The notes under the pieces were generated by a model that was not told the DNA's origin, ran no database searches, and saw only the letters and a list, made by a program, of their open reading frames with translations. The translations under genes and the position numbers were made by a program. Of a DNA stretch of 64,000 nucleotides, positions 8,697-17,245 are shown in pieces (the stretch's first letter is position 1; each line of letters starts with the position of its first letter). Source of the stretch: Ruminococcaceae bacterium BL-6 (GTDB taxonomy: Bacteria; Bacillota; Clostridia; Oscillospirales; Acutalibacteraceae); contig LR778135.1 of NCBI GenBank assembly GCA_902810075.1, positions 3,100,001 to 3,164,000 of the forward strand, given 5' to 3'.

Positions 8697-10250
8697 CTAT
8701 GCCAGGATTTTTTTCAGGTCCTGCTCCGGCTCGCTGATGGGGACCAGCTGGCCGCTTTCCGTCAGGATTTTCAGGACGCCCGGAGAAAGGAACGCCGGGA
8801 GCGAAGGGCCGATGTAGATGTTCTTCATGCCGAGGGAAAGCAGCGAAAGCAGAATGCAGACGGCCTTCTGCTCGTACCACGAGAGCACCAGCGTCAGCGG
8901 CAGGTCGTTCAGGCCGCAGCCGAACGCTTCGGCCAGCGCGCCCGCCACGCGGATCGCGCTGAACGCGTCGTTGCACTGGCCCATGTCCATCAGGCGGGGC
9001 AGGCCGGCCACCTCGCCCAGATCCAGGTCGTTGAAGCGGTATTTTCCGCAGGCCAGGGTCAGGATCACGGAATCCTTCGGCGTCTTTTTCACGAACTCCG
9101 TGTAATAGTTGCGCCCGGGGCGCGCGCCGTCGCAGCCGCCCACCAGGAAGAAGCGGCTGATCTTTCCGTCCTTGACGGCCTTGATCACCTGGTCCGCGAC
9201 GGAAAGCACAGTGCCGTGGCCGAACCCGGTGGTCACCTCGCCGCCGCCGTTGATCCCCGTCATCGGGCGGTCCTGCGGATAGCCGCCCAGCTCCAGCGCC
9301 TTTTGGATCACCGGGGTGAAGTCCTTGTCCCTCCCGATGTGCACCATGCCGGGGTACGAGACGACCTCGGTCGTGAAGATCCGGTCGCGGTAGCTGTCGC
9401 GGACGGGCATCAGACAGTTCGTCGTGAACAGCACGGGCGCCGGGATCCCGGCGAATTCCTTCTGCTGGTTCTGCCACGCCGTGCCGAAATTCCCCTTGAG
9501 CTGCGGGTAAGCCTTCAGCTTGGGATAGGCGTGGGCGGGCAGCATCTCGCCGTGGGTATACACGTTGATCCCTTTGCCCTTCGTCTGCTCCAGCAGCAGA
9601 TACAGGTCGTGCAGGTCGTGCCCGCTCACCACGATGAACGGGCCCTTTTCCACAGTCAGCGGCACCTTGGTCGGAACCGGCGTGCCGTAGGTTTCGGTAT
9701 TTGCCCGGTCCAGAAGTTCCATGCAGCGCAGGTTGACCCTCCCCGTTTCCATCGCAAGGCCCAGCAGCGCGTCCGCGCCCAGTGTTTCGTCGGCCACGGC
9801 GGCAAGCCCTTCCATAAAGAAGCGGTCGACCTTCTCATCCGAGTAGCCGAGCATCTTCGCGTGGTACGCGTAGGCCGCCATGCCGCGCAGCCCGAACAGG
9901 ATCAGCGATTTCAGCGAGCGGATGTCCTCATCCGCGCTCCAAAGCCGCTTCATGTCGTAGTCCTTTGTGCCGGGGGCCAGCTTTTCCGTCCGCTCCCTCA
10001 CCTTCGCCGCTTCGCGGCGGATCGAATCGTTGTCGAAATTGACATTGGTCACGGTGACGAAAAGCCCTTCCTTAAAGAGGTCGGGAACATCCTCTGGCGC
10101 CCCCTTCTCCCGGCATACCCGGGCCAGCGCCACCATAGCGCCGGTCAGCTCATCCTGAAAGTCCGCGGTGTCGCACTGCTTGCCGCAGACGCCGCAGGCT
10201 CCGGTGCAGCCCGTTCCCTTCGCGGTCTGTTCACACTGAAAACAAAACAT
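8697..10250 (-). CDS. hcp: Hybrid cluster protein / hydroxylamine reductase
   Basis: Hcp of 517 residues, a cytoplasmic iron-sulfur enzyme that reduces hydroxylamine or nitric oxide and protects anaerobes from nitrosative stress. The N-terminal Cys cluster MFCFQCEQT...GCTGACGVCGK ligates the cubane cluster. Hybrid-cluster ligands appear further on as MGQCND, CGKYRFN and GGCDG. The short Cys spacing is of the anaerobe type. It follows a cupin gene by 18 bases, and the unit has a promoter with an upstream dyad. A perfect terminator closes it. Confidence 0.97.
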   Translation of the reverse strand: MFCFQCEQTAKGTGCTGACGVCGKQCDTADFQDELTGAMVALARVCREKGAPEDVPDLFKEGLFVTVTNVNFDNDSIRREAAKVRERTEKLAPGTKDYDMKRLWSADEDIRSLKSLILFGLRGMAAYAYHAKMLGYSDEKVDRFFMEGLAAVADETLGADALLGLAMETGRVNLRCMELLDRANTETYGTPVPTKVPLTVEKGPFIVVSGHDLHDLYLLLEQTKGKGINVYTHGEMLPAHAYPKLKAYPQLKGNFGTAWQNQQKEFAGIPAPVLFTTNCLMPVRDSYRDRIFTTEVVSYPGMVHIGRDKDFTPVIQKALELGGYPQDRPMTGINGGGEVTTGFGHGTVLSVADQVIKAVKDGKISRFFLVGGCDGARPGRNYYTEFVKKTPKDSVILTLACGKYRFNDLDLGEVAGLPRLMDMGQCNDAFSAIRVAGALAEAFGCGLNDLPLTLVLSWYEQKAVCILLSLLSLGMKNIYIGPSLPAFLSPGVLKILTESGQLVPISEPEQDLKKILA

Positions 10251-10268
10251 TCTGAAAACTCCCTTCTT

Positions 10269-10622
10269 TTATTCGCCGGCCTGTTCCTCCAGGGGGAACA
10301 CGACCGTTAGCATCATTTTGAAATTTTCCGGCGCGGATACGGAATGCGGCTTTTTGCGGGGCATGATCAGGAATTCCCCGGGCCCCGCCGTCAGCTTTTT
10401 TCCGTCCACAGTGAATTCGCCGGTGCCCTCCAGCACAAGGACCATGGCGTCGCCTTCGGAATCGTGGGTGCCGATCTCCTCCCCTTCGGAAAACGCGAAC
10501 AGCGTGATGCTGACGCTCTCGTTCTGCGCCAGCGTTTTGCTGACGATCTGCCCCGGAAGGACCTGCACCTGATCCCTCAGAAGCGCCGCAGTCTCATGCT
10601 CCAGATTTTTGATCAATTTCAT
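10269..10622 (-). CDS. Small cupin-domain protein
   Basis: 117 residues forming a single cupin barrel. Motif 1 is EGEEIGTHDSEGDAMVLVLEG and motif 2 is AGPGEFLIMPRKKPHSV, with His residues positioned as metal ligands. The ATG at 10622 has an AGGAGG site and is preferred over an upstream in-frame ATG. It lies directly upstream of hcp in one operon; hcp-linked cupins are common in clostridia but their role is not established. Confidence 0.88.
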   Translation of the reverse strand: MKLIKNLEHETAALLRDQVQVLPGQIVSKTLAQNESVSITLFAFSEGEEIGTHDSEGDAMVLVLEGTGEFTVDGKKLTAGPGEFLIMPRKKPHSVSAPENFKMMLTVVFPLEEQAGE

Positions 10623-10666
10623 CAAAGCTCCTCCTTCGGCGGATTTGTTTTTTCTTTTCGCTGTTA

Positions 10667-10707
10667 TTATAGCCGTTCCGGCATGGCTTTTCCGTTGCAT
10701 CTGCAAC
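10667..10707 (-). promoter_or_regulatory. Promoter with upstream dyad for cupin-hcp
   Basis: TATAAT on the minus strand at 10667-10672, without a good -35. A perfect interrupted palindrome GTTGCATCTGCAAC (10694-10707) is centred about 40 bases before the expected transcription start. That is the class II position for Crp/Fnr-type activators, the family to which the known hcp regulator HcpR belongs. The regulator is inferred. Confidence 0.5.
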
Positions 10708-10835
10708 ATATAAAAATTTTCATTTCCAGTCGAGTCGTTTTTGTTTCTCCCGGGTTTGAAATCGTAAGTGGAATTGCCGCAGCGGGAGATGGGGCTAGAG
10801 CTCTGTCTTTAAAATGTCCGGAAAGCAATCAAATA

Positions 10836-10870
10836 CGCCCTGAAAGGGATTTGTCATCCCGATCAGGGCG
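10836..10870 (-). terminator. Terminator of the pyr-ruvX operon
   Basis: Stem CGCCCTGA / TCAGGGCG with an inner AGGGAT/ATCCC extension, 16 bases after the ruvX stop on the minus strand. The T tract is short. Confidence 0.6.
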
Positions 10871-10886
10871 CGTTTGAAAAATGATT

Positions 10887-11351
10887 TTATTTTGACGGCG
10901 CGGGTCCCGCCGGATTTCCGGGCGGGGCCGTTTTTTTCGTGTTTCTGCGGTAATCCAGATAATCCTGGAGGATGATCGTCGCCGCGACGGCATCCACGAC
11001 GGCCTTGCGCTTTTTCCCGCGCGTATCCGTCAGGTTCAGGTAATTGTGGGCGGTGACGGTCGTGCCGCGCTCGTCGCCGAACACCACCGGCAGGCCGCTC
11101 CTTCGGGAAAGCTCTTCCCCAAACGCGCGGGCGTTCCCGGCGCTTTCGCCCTCGCTGCCATCCATATTGCGGGGAAGGCCGACCACGATCAGCTCCGCCC
11201 CGCGCTCGGCCGCCCGGTCGGCGACCTGCCGCACCAGCCGCCCGCGGTCGCGCTCGAAAATCACGCCCGCCGGGGAGGCCAGCGTCTCGCTTTCGTCGCA
11301 CACCGCAAGCCCGGTGCGCGCCCCGCCCAAATCCACGGAAAGGATTCTCAC
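10887..11351 (-). CDS. ruvX: YqgF/RuvX putative Holliday junction resolvase
   Basis: 154 residues with the RNase H-like fold of YqgF. Signatures are VRILSVDLGGARTGLAV (first catalytic Asp), ELIVVGLPRNMDGSEG, VFGDERGTTVTA (Glu) and KKRKAVVDAVAATIILQDYL (last Asp). The family takes part in 16S rRNA 5'-end maturation and has been proposed as a Holliday junction resolvase. A GGAGG site precedes a GTG at 11351, which is preferred to the longer frame. It is the last gene of the pyr operon, 16 bases after the phosphatase gene. Confidence 0.92.
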   Translation of the reverse strand: MRILSVDLGGARTGLAVCDESETLASPAGVIFERDRGRLVRQVADRAAERGAELIVVGLPRNMDGSEGESAGNARAFGEELSRRSGLPVVFGDERGTTVTAHNYLNLTDTRGKKRKAVVDAVAATIILQDYLDYRRNTKKTAPPGNPAGPAPSK

Positions 11352-11367
11352 GGCCGTTCCTCCTTTT

Positions 11368-12048
11368 TTATTCCATCTGGCAGCCGCCGCGGTTTTCCGG
11401 CTTCCACCAGGTCTGCTTTGCAAATGTGGAGCTTTCCCCCGTCAGGTGGGAAGCGTCGTTCATCAGGCGGATGTGCGGGCGCAGCCCGTCGTCGAAATCC
11501 ACGATGCTGACCGCGGTGTTGTCGCACCAGTCCATCTCGTTGAGCTTCTCGATCGGGCCGCCCGCCGCGCGGCACAGAAAGTTCCGGATGGCGCAGCCGT
11601 GTGAGGTCGCCGCAATCGTTTTCCCGGGATTTGCCTTTACGATTTTCAGAATCGTATTCCAGATCCTGTCGTAAAGCTCCTGCATGCTTTCACCGTTCTT
11701 CGGCGAAAAGCGGTAGGGGGTCTCGTTCCAGATTTTCGATTCTTCCGGGTACCGGGCCGGGAGATCGGCCCACGGGATCCCTTCCCAGTCGCCGCCGTTA
11801 AGCTCCATCAGGCCCCGGTCGGTGAGGATGGGAAGGTGATGGTAGCGGTTGATCGCCTTTGCCGTTTCATAGGCGCGCACGAGCGGGCTCGAATAGAGCA
11901 CGTCGATCTTCGTGTTGCGCAGCCGCACGCTCAGCAGGTCGAGCTGCACTTTCCCGTTCTCGCTGATCGGGGCATCCGTATGCCCCTGAAAAATCCGTTT
12001 TCTGTTGCCTTCCGCCTCGCAGTGGCGGATCAAAATGACGCGTGTCAT
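11368..12048 (-). CDS. Histidine phosphatase / phosphoglycerate mutase-like
   Basis: 226 residues of the histidine phosphatase superfamily. The phospho-accepting His is in ILIRHCEAEGN (RHG box with Cys replacing Gly). Other catalytic residues are the Arg in YSSPLVRAYETA and the second His in AATSHGCAIRN. It could be a phosphoserine, sugar or nucleotide phosphatase; the usual Gly in RHG is replaced by Cys here. It lies between pyrD (16-base gap) and ruvX in the same transcription unit. Confidence 0.88.
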   Translation of the reverse strand: MTRVILIRHCEAEGNRKRIFQGHTDAPISENGKVQLDLLSVRLRNTKIDVLYSSPLVRAYETAKAINRYHHLPILTDRGLMELNGGDWEGIPWADLPARYPEESKIWNETPYRFSPKNGESMQELYDRIWNTILKIVKANPGKTIAATSHGCAIRNFLCRAAGGPIEKLNEMDWCDNTAVSIVDFDDGLRPHIRLMNDASHLTGESSTFAKQTWWKPENRGGCQME

Positions 12049-12064
12049 GAATTCCTCTCCGTTT

Positions 12065-12976
12065 CTACCAGGGCATTACGCCGCCCGTCAGTTCCCCGAC
12101 GGATGAAATGCCGTTCTGATCCAGATATTCGTTCAGCCCTTTCAAGATTCCGAGCGGCGCCTCCGGATCGGAAAAGAACACCGTCCCGATCTGAACGGCC
12201 GAAGCCCCCGCCAGCAGCAGCTCGGCGGCATCCTTCCAGCAGGAGACGCCGCCCGCGCCGACGATGGGGATTTTGACCCGGGCCGCCGCCTGCCACACCA
12301 TGCGCACCGCGACGGGCAGAAGCGCCGGGCCGGAAAGGCCGCCGGTATTGTTTCGCAGCACGGGACGGCGGGTTCTGACGTCGATGCGCATACCGGTCAG
12401 CGTGTTGATCATCGAAAGCGCGTCCGCTCCGGCGCTTTCCGCGGCGGCGGCGATTTCCCCGATGTCCGCGACGTTCGGGGAAAGCTTCACCATCAGCGGC
12501 TTTTTGCAGAAGCGCCGCACCGCCGACGTGATCGCTTCGACGCTGCCGCAGGATGTCCCGAACTGCACGCCGCCCTCTTTGACGTTGGGGCAGGAAATGT
12601 TCAGCTCGATCATGTCCACGGCGGTGCCGGAAAGCTTTTCCGCCATTTCGCAGTATTCTTCGGGCGTGCTGCCCGCGATGTTCGCGATGACGCGGGTGCC
12701 CTGCCCGGAAAGCCACGGAAGGTCCTCCCGGATAAAACGGTCGATGCCGGGGTTCTGAAGCCCCACCGAATTGAGCATCCCGCCCGGCGTTTCCGCGACG
12801 CGCGGCGGGGGATTCCCCATCCGCTCCCGCAGGGTAAGCCCCTTGCAGGAGACGCCGCCCAAAACGGACAGCGGGAAAAACTCCCCGTATTCGCGGCCGA
12901 ACCCAAAGGTGCCGGAGGCCGCGATCAGCGGGTTTTCGAACGGGACCCCCGCGATGGTCACATGCAAGTCCGCCAT
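12065..12976 (-). CDS. pyrD: Dihydroorotate dehydrogenase B, catalytic subunit
   Basis: Class 1B enzyme of 303 residues that oxidises dihydroorotate to orotate on FMN and passes electrons through PyrK to NAD+. Signatures are NPLIAASGTFGFGREY at the N terminus, the active-site Cys in ELNISCPNV, KLSPNV, and FMN-phosphate loops GGLSGPALLPVAVRMVW and VGAGGVSCWKDA. The frame is open further upstream, but the start ATG at 12976 overlaps the pyrK stop (TAATG) and matches the family N terminus. Confidence 0.96.
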   Translation of the reverse strand: MADLHVTIAGVPFENPLIAASGTFGFGREYGEFFPLSVLGGVSCKGLTLRERMGNPPPRVAETPGGMLNSVGLQNPGIDRFIREDLPWLSGQGTRVIANIAGSTPEEYCEMAEKLSGTAVDMIELNISCPNVKEGGVQFGTSCGSVEAITSAVRRFCKKPLMVKLSPNVADIGEIAAAAESAGADALSMINTLTGMRIDVRTRRPVLRNNTGGLSGPALLPVAVRMVWQAAARVKIPIVGAGGVSCWKDAAELLLAGASAVQIGTVFFSDPEAPLGILKGLNEYLDQNGISSVGELTGGVMPW

Positions 12977-13746
12977 TACCGCTCCTCCTCCCACACGACT
13001 TCCCGGCTGTCGAACACCGGGCCGTCGCTGCATACCCGGGCGTAGCTTTCCCGCCCGTCCTTCCTGATCCGGAAGGAGCACCCAAGGCACGCGCCGACGC
13101 CGCAGGCCATGCGCTGCTCCAAAGAGATTTGGCACGGAATGCCCGTTTCTTCGGCGAACCGCCCGACCTTTTTCAGCATCGGCGCGGGTCCGCAGGCGAA
13201 CACGATCTGCCCGTCCTCCGGCTTCATCAGGTCGGTGACGGGGCCGTGATAGCCCATGCTCCCGTCGTCGGTGGCGACGAACACCCGGCAACCGGCAAGC
13301 GCGAAATCGCGCGCCAGAATGATCGAGTCCTGATTCCGGAACCCGAGCAGCACCGTCGCGTTTTCCCCGAACGGCTTCGCCGCGGCCAGAAGGGGCGGCG
13401 TCCCGATCCCGCCGCCGACGAACAGGGCCTTCCGCCCGGTGTCGCCGAGGTCGAAGCCCCGGCCGAGCGGGGCGATCAGGTCCAGCGTGTCGCCGATCCT
13501 TTTCTTCGACAGGATTTCCGTCCCCTCGCCCCGGATCTGAACCACCAGCCGGATGATCCCGGTTTCGGCGTCGAAGTCGCAGACCGAGATGGGCCGGCGC
13601 AGCGTTTTCCCCGGAACCAGCACATGGACAAACTGGCCCGGCCGCACTTCCCCCGCAAACTTTTCGGCGTCCACGATCAAGTCGAAAATTCCTTTCGCCG
13701 GCTCCCTTTTATAAAGGATTTCGCAGGATTCCCTATAATATTTCAT
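12976..13746 (-). CDS. pyrK: Dihydroorotate dehydrogenase B, electron transfer subunit
   Basis: Ferredoxin-reductase-like subunit of 256 residues. The FAD region includes RRPISVCDFD, and the NAD-binding part has LFVGGGIGTPPLL. The C-terminal 2Fe-2S cluster motif is CGVGACLGCSF followed by a later Cys (ARVCSDGPVF). It pairs with PyrD to link pyrimidine synthesis to NAD+, as in Bacillus and Lactococcus. ATG at 13746 is chosen, behind GGGTGA in the last codons of pyrF. Confidence 0.95.
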   Translation of the reverse strand: MKYYRESCEILYKREPAKGIFDLIVDAEKFAGEVRPGQFVHVLVPGKTLRRPISVCDFDAETGIIRLVVQIRGEGTEILSKKRIGDTLDLIAPLGRGFDLGDTGRKALFVGGGIGTPPLLAAAKPFGENATVLLGFRNQDSIILARDFALAGCRVFVATDDGSMGYHGPVTDLMKPEDGQIVFACGPAPMLKKVGRFAEETGIPCQISLEQRMACGVGACLGCSFRIRKDGRESYARVCSDGPVFDSREVVWEEER

Positions 13747-13750
13747 CGCG

Positions 13751-14680
13751 TCACCCAATCTTTCCGATTTTCCGAAGAATCGCATCGCGCATCCGCACGG
13801 CCTCGCGCGCCGCGGCCGCGGCGTACTGCGTTTCGGGGCAGCGCTCTTTCTGCCACGCGCACAGGATCGCTCGCGAGGAATTCACCACGGCGCCCAGCCC
13901 CTTCTGATCGAACGCCGGGGCTACGTCATCCGCCCCGCCGCCCTGCGCGCCGTAGCCCGGCACTAGGAAGAACGTCCCCGGCAGGGCGCTGCGCAGCTCG
14001 GCGAGCTGTTCCGGATAGGTGGCGCCCACCACGGCTCCGACCCCGGAATATCCGTGCTTTCCGGGCAGGGAAGCCCCCCACTCCTCGCACATCAGGCCCA
14101 TCGTGTAATAGACGGTGTTCCCGCCCTCCAGCCTCTGATTCTGCAGTTCGCCCGAGGATGGGTTCGAGGTCTTGGTTAAAACGAAAATGCCCCGGTCCTC
14201 TTTTTCGCACAGGGAGAGCAGGGGATTGATTCCATCCGAGCCGAGATAGCCGTTCACGGTGAGCGCGTCTCCGCCGAACGGGACGAAGCGTTCCCCCTCC
14301 ACTTCCACGCTGCCCAGATGGGCGGCGGCGTAGGCCTGCATGGTGGTGCCGATGTCGTTGCGCTTCCCGTCCGTAATCACGAAAAGGCCTTTTTCGTGCG
14401 CATAGGCGATGGTGTCGTGGAGCGCCCTCATGCCAGGCCAGCCGTACATTTCGTAATAGGCGCACTGCGGCTTCACCGCCGGAACGATCCCGCACAGCGC
14501 GTCGATGATGCCCTTGTTGAACGACAGAATCGCGGCCGCGGCCCCTTTCAGGTTCCTGCCGTGCGCTTCATAAGCCGTCTCGCGCAGATACCGCGGGATG
14601 TATTCCAGCTTAGGATCCAGCCCGGCGGCTGTGGGATTTTGTTTTTCGATGATTCCTTCGATCAGTCTGTCCAGTGACAT
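13751..14680 (-). CDS. pyrF: Orotidine 5'-phosphate decarboxylase, long form
   Basis: 309 residues, the longer PyrF subfamily. It begins with the NPTAAGLDPKLEYIP phosphate and substrate loop. The catalytic Lys-Asp pair appears in VITDGKRNDIGTTMQAYA, and GDALTVNGYLGSDGINP follows. It decarboxylates OMP to UMP, the last step of de novo pyrimidine synthesis. The start overlaps the end of pyrC by 19 bases. Confidence 0.95.
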   Translation of the reverse strand: MSLDRLIEGIIEKQNPTAAGLDPKLEYIPRYLRETAYEAHGRNLKGAAAAILSFNKGIIDALCGIVPAVKPQCAYYEMYGWPGMRALHDTIAYAHEKGLFVITDGKRNDIGTTMQAYAAAHLGSVEVEGERFVPFGGDALTVNGYLGSDGINPLLSLCEKEDRGIFVLTKTSNPSSGELQNQRLEGGNTVYYTMGLMCEEWGASLPGKHGYSGVGAVVGATYPEQLAELRSALPGTFFLVPGYGAQGGGADDVAPAFDQKGLGAVVNSSRAILCAWQKERCPETQYAAAAAREAVRMRDAILRKIGKIG

Positions 14681-15969
14681 GAAAACGCCTCCGGTTTTTC
14701 AGTATTGTAAACGATTTTCCCGCGGCAGACGGTCAGTTTGACCCGCCCGGTCAGCGTCATGCCGTGGAACGGCGTGTTCCGGCTCTTTCCGTGCAGGCGC
14801 TCCCGGTCCACGACCCATTTTTCCCTGGGGTCGAACAGCACAAGGTCGGCCGCTCCTCCCGGGCGCAGGCTTCCCGCCGGAATCCCCAGAATCGCCGCCG
14901 GGATCGGCGACATTTTTGCGATCAGCTGCACCAAAGAAAGAACGCCGTTTTCCACCAGGAAGGTGATCCCGGCGGCAAGCGAGGTCTCCATGCCGACGAC
15001 GCCGTTCGGCGCGGTGAGAAAGTTGGATTTTTCCCGCGGCGTGTGCGGGGCGTGGTCGGTCGCGACGGCGTCGATCGTCCCGTCAGCCAGGGCCTCCTGA
15101 ATTGCGAGGCGGTCGCGCTCCGTGCGCAGCGGGGGACTCATGCGGAAATCCGCGTTCCGCGTCAGCAGGGCGCGTTCGGTCAGCGCGAAATAGTGGGGGG
15201 CCGTTTCCGCCGTGATCCTCGCGCCCCGCTTTTTCGCGTCGCGGATCATCCCGGCGGAAACCGCGGTGCTGACATGGCAGATGTGAACCGGGACGCCGAG
15301 CGATTCCGCGAGCGCGATGTCCCGCGCCGTGCCGCAGTCCTCGGCCGCGGCGGGGGTTCCCCGCACCCCGAGCTCCCGGCTGATCTCCCCCTCGTTCATC
15401 AGGCCGCCCGCAAAGGACAGGTCCTCGCAGTGGGAGACGATCCTGCGGTGCAGGCCGGCCGCAATGCGAAGCGCCCGCGCCATCAGGCGCGTGTCGGTCA
15501 CGGGGCGTCCGTCATCGGAAAACGCAGCGGCGCCCGCTTTTTTCAGCGCCGCAAGGTCGCACAGCTCTTCGCTTTTCAGGCCCTTCGTGATGGCCGCCGC
15601 CGCATAGACCCGGGCGTCGGCGCTTTCCGCCTTTTTCAGGATGCCCGAGACCGTTTCCGGCGAGTCCGCGGCGGGGTTCGTGTTCGGCATTGCCAGCAGG
15701 CTCGTAACCCCGCCCGCCGCCGCGGCCCGGCAGCCCGAAAAGACATCCTCTTTTTCGCAGAACCCGGGGTCGCGCAGGTGGACGTGCATGTCCACAAGGC
15801 CCGGCGCGGCAACCAGCCCGCCGCCGTCGATCGTTCGGGCCTCCCCGTCGGAAATCCGTCCGCCCGCCTGCTCCAGCGCTCCGCCGACGATCAGGATGTC
15901 TCCGGTTTCATCCCGTCCGCAGGCGGGGTCGAGAATTCTCGCGCCCCGAATCAGTAATTTCTCCGCCAT
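14662..15969 (-). CDS. pyrC: Dihydroorotase
   Basis: Class I zinc dihydroorotase of about 435 residues. It shows the metal-binding DMHVHLRDPGF, a central VAPGLV/AMPNTNPA region, metal His residues in VHICHVST and AETAPHYF, and the catalytic Asp in AVATDHAPHT. It closes carbamoyl-aspartate to dihydroorotate. First gene of the pyrC-F-K-D-phosphatase-ruvX operon. Three ATGs lie close together (15978, 15975, 15969); the last is nine bases from GGAGG and is preferred. The long upstream open frame is non-coding. Confidence 0.95.
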   Translation of the reverse strand: MAEKLLIRGARILDPACGRDETGDILIVGGALEQAGGRISDGEARTIDGGGLVAAPGLVDMHVHLRDPGFCEKEDVFSGCRAAAAGGVTSLLAMPNTNPAADSPETVSGILKKAESADARVYAAAAITKGLKSEELCDLAALKKAGAAAFSDDGRPVTDTRLMARALRIAAGLHRRIVSHCEDLSFAGGLMNEGEISRELGVRGTPAAAEDCGTARDIALAESLGVPVHICHVSTAVSAGMIRDAKKRGARITAETAPHYFALTERALLTRNADFRMSPPLRTERDRLAIQEALADGTIDAVATDHAPHTPREKSNFLTAPNGVVGMETSLAAGITFLVENGVLSLVQLIAKMSPIPAAILGIPAGSLRPGGAADLVLFDPREKWVVDRERLHGKSRNTPFHGMTLTGRVKLTVCRGKIVYNTEKPEAFSCHWTD

Positions 15970-16006
15970 TCGCATCATCCTCCGCGCCACGTGATTTTTC
16001 TTTTCC

Positions 16007-16035
16007 ATTATACAATATTCCCGCCCGTCCGTAAA
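16007..16035 (-). promoter_or_regulatory. Promoter of the pyr operon
   Basis: Minus strand TTTACG (16030-16035), 17-base spacer, TATAAT (16007-16012), about 40 bases before pyrC. The short leader leaves no space for a PyrR attenuator, so any pyrimidine control must act differently or further downstream. Confidence 0.7.
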
Positions 16036-16049
16036 CAGCGGGAAACGCC

Positions 16050-16808
16050 TCAAAGAACCAGCTGCGCCGTAATAGCCAGCAGCTCGCGCATGTAGCACGC
16101 GGAAAGAATGTGCCACGGCGTCCTGGCGCACACCGCCGACGGGGAAAGGCCCATCCCTTTGGCAACCAGCCCCGCCCGGAACTGGTGGTACTCGTCGGTG
16201 ACGATCGCGACGGAGCTTCCCAGACGGTGCTCTTCCAGGATTTTCCTTGTATTCGCCAGGTTTTCCGCCGTGCTTCCGGAGGTATCCTCGATATAGATGC
16301 GTTCCGGGGCGATCCCCCTTTCGACCAGCTTGTCCCGGATGACGGAAGCCTCGCTCACAAGTTCCCCTTCGCCCTGCCCGCCGCTCGCGACGCACGCGGC
16401 ATCCGGGTTTTTGGAGAGCCACTCCCCGGCGGCGTCGATGCGGGCCCACAAGTCGAGGCTCGGCTCCGTCCCGCGCACCTGGCTGCCCAGCACGACCGCC
16501 GTCTCCGTTCCCTTCGGCGCGGAAAAGGCGGCGCCCGCCATCAGGCCGGTCAGAACCGCAGCCCACGCAAACCCCGCGAGAAACAGGACGGCCAGCGCCC
16601 GGTTTGCAAAAAGGAACGGGCGAAGGCGCCCCCGCCGCTGCGCCAGGGCGCGCAGCCGGGGAAAAGCGCAGAGCCAGAGCAGGAGGAACGCACACACGGC
16701 CATCCCAAGAACGTTCCCGATATTGACGACCCTGACGAAAACCGGAATCAAAAACCAGACAAACCCCGCCGAAAAAAGCAAGGCAAGAATCCCCTTCAGC
16801 ACTTTCAT
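16050..16808 (-). CDS. YdcF/SanA-like membrane protein (DUF218)
   Basis: 252 residues. Three N-terminal membrane segments (about 5-27, 31-52 and 72-94) precede a DUF218 domain. The domain shows TAVVLGSQVRG, ACVASGGQGEGE, the Glu-rich EASVIRDKLVERGI, EDTSGSTAENLANTRKIL and VTDEYHQFRA. The family is membrane-anchored and linked to envelope or vancomycin-sensitivity phenotypes in other bacteria; no reaction is proven. ATG at 16808 follows AGGGGG and is preferred over an earlier in-frame ATG. Confidence 0.88.
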   Translation of the reverse strand: MKVLKGILALLFSAGFVWFLIPVFVRVVNIGNVLGMAVCAFLLLWLCAFPRLRALAQRRGRLRPFLFANRALAVLFLAGFAWAAVLTGLMAGAAFSAPKGTETAVVLGSQVRGTEPSLDLWARIDAAGEWLSKNPDAACVASGGQGEGELVSEASVIRDKLVERGIAPERIYIEDTSGSTAENLANTRKILEEHRLGSSVAIVTDEYHQFRAGLVAKGMGLSPSAVCARTPWHILSACYMRELLAITAQLVL

Positions 16809-17245
16809 CCAATTCCCCCTTCGCATATTCACACTTTTGTCTCGATTGTCTTATGATATCATCATCAAAAGGCAGATTTTCCACAGCAAAGCTTTCAAAC
16901 GTGCAAAACCCATCGCAGGACTTTACTCCCTTTTACGACGTAACTGATCAAGCCTTTGAAATACACGGAGCGCCCGCCGATGTTCCCGCAGGCATCGAAA
17001 GCTTTGTTTCTTACGCCATGAGGTTATTGCTATTATAACAGGAAACGGAAGACTCCGGCAAGGGGCTGTCTTTCGCCCGGAGAAAGAAAACGAAGCCGGA
17101 AGAAAGAAATTTCTTGTACTTTTGAACAAACCGGCGGAAGTTTTTCCCGCGATTTCTTCGCGGTGCCCTCCCGGCGTTATTGACTTCAACTGGTTAAAGC
17201 AATATAATAAAATTATTACACAATTCTTTTATTGGAGGTAAATTT
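16809..17245. other. Divergent intergenic region, no gene seen
   Basis: 437 bases between ydcF-like and serC. Short frames exist but none has a ribosome site or recognisable product. The serC promoter lies at its right end; no riboswitch or T-box core was recognised. Confidence 0.5.
17180..17208 (+). promoter_or_regulatory. Promoter of serC-serA
   Basis: TTGACT (17180-17185), 17-base spacer, TATAAT (17203-17208), 37 bases before the serC ATG, which has a TGGAGG site. A strong sigma-A type promoter. Confidence 0.8.

Noticed and set aside
15979..16884. Upstream extension of the pyrC frame
   Set aside because: It overlaps the ydcF-like gene and has Arg/Gly-rich nonsense sequence; the pyrC start with GGAGG is at 15969.
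16809..17245. Serine T-box or riboswitch before serC
   Set aside because: No T-box core (AGGGUGGNACCGCG) or terminator hairpin between the promoter and serC; the leader is only about 30 bases.
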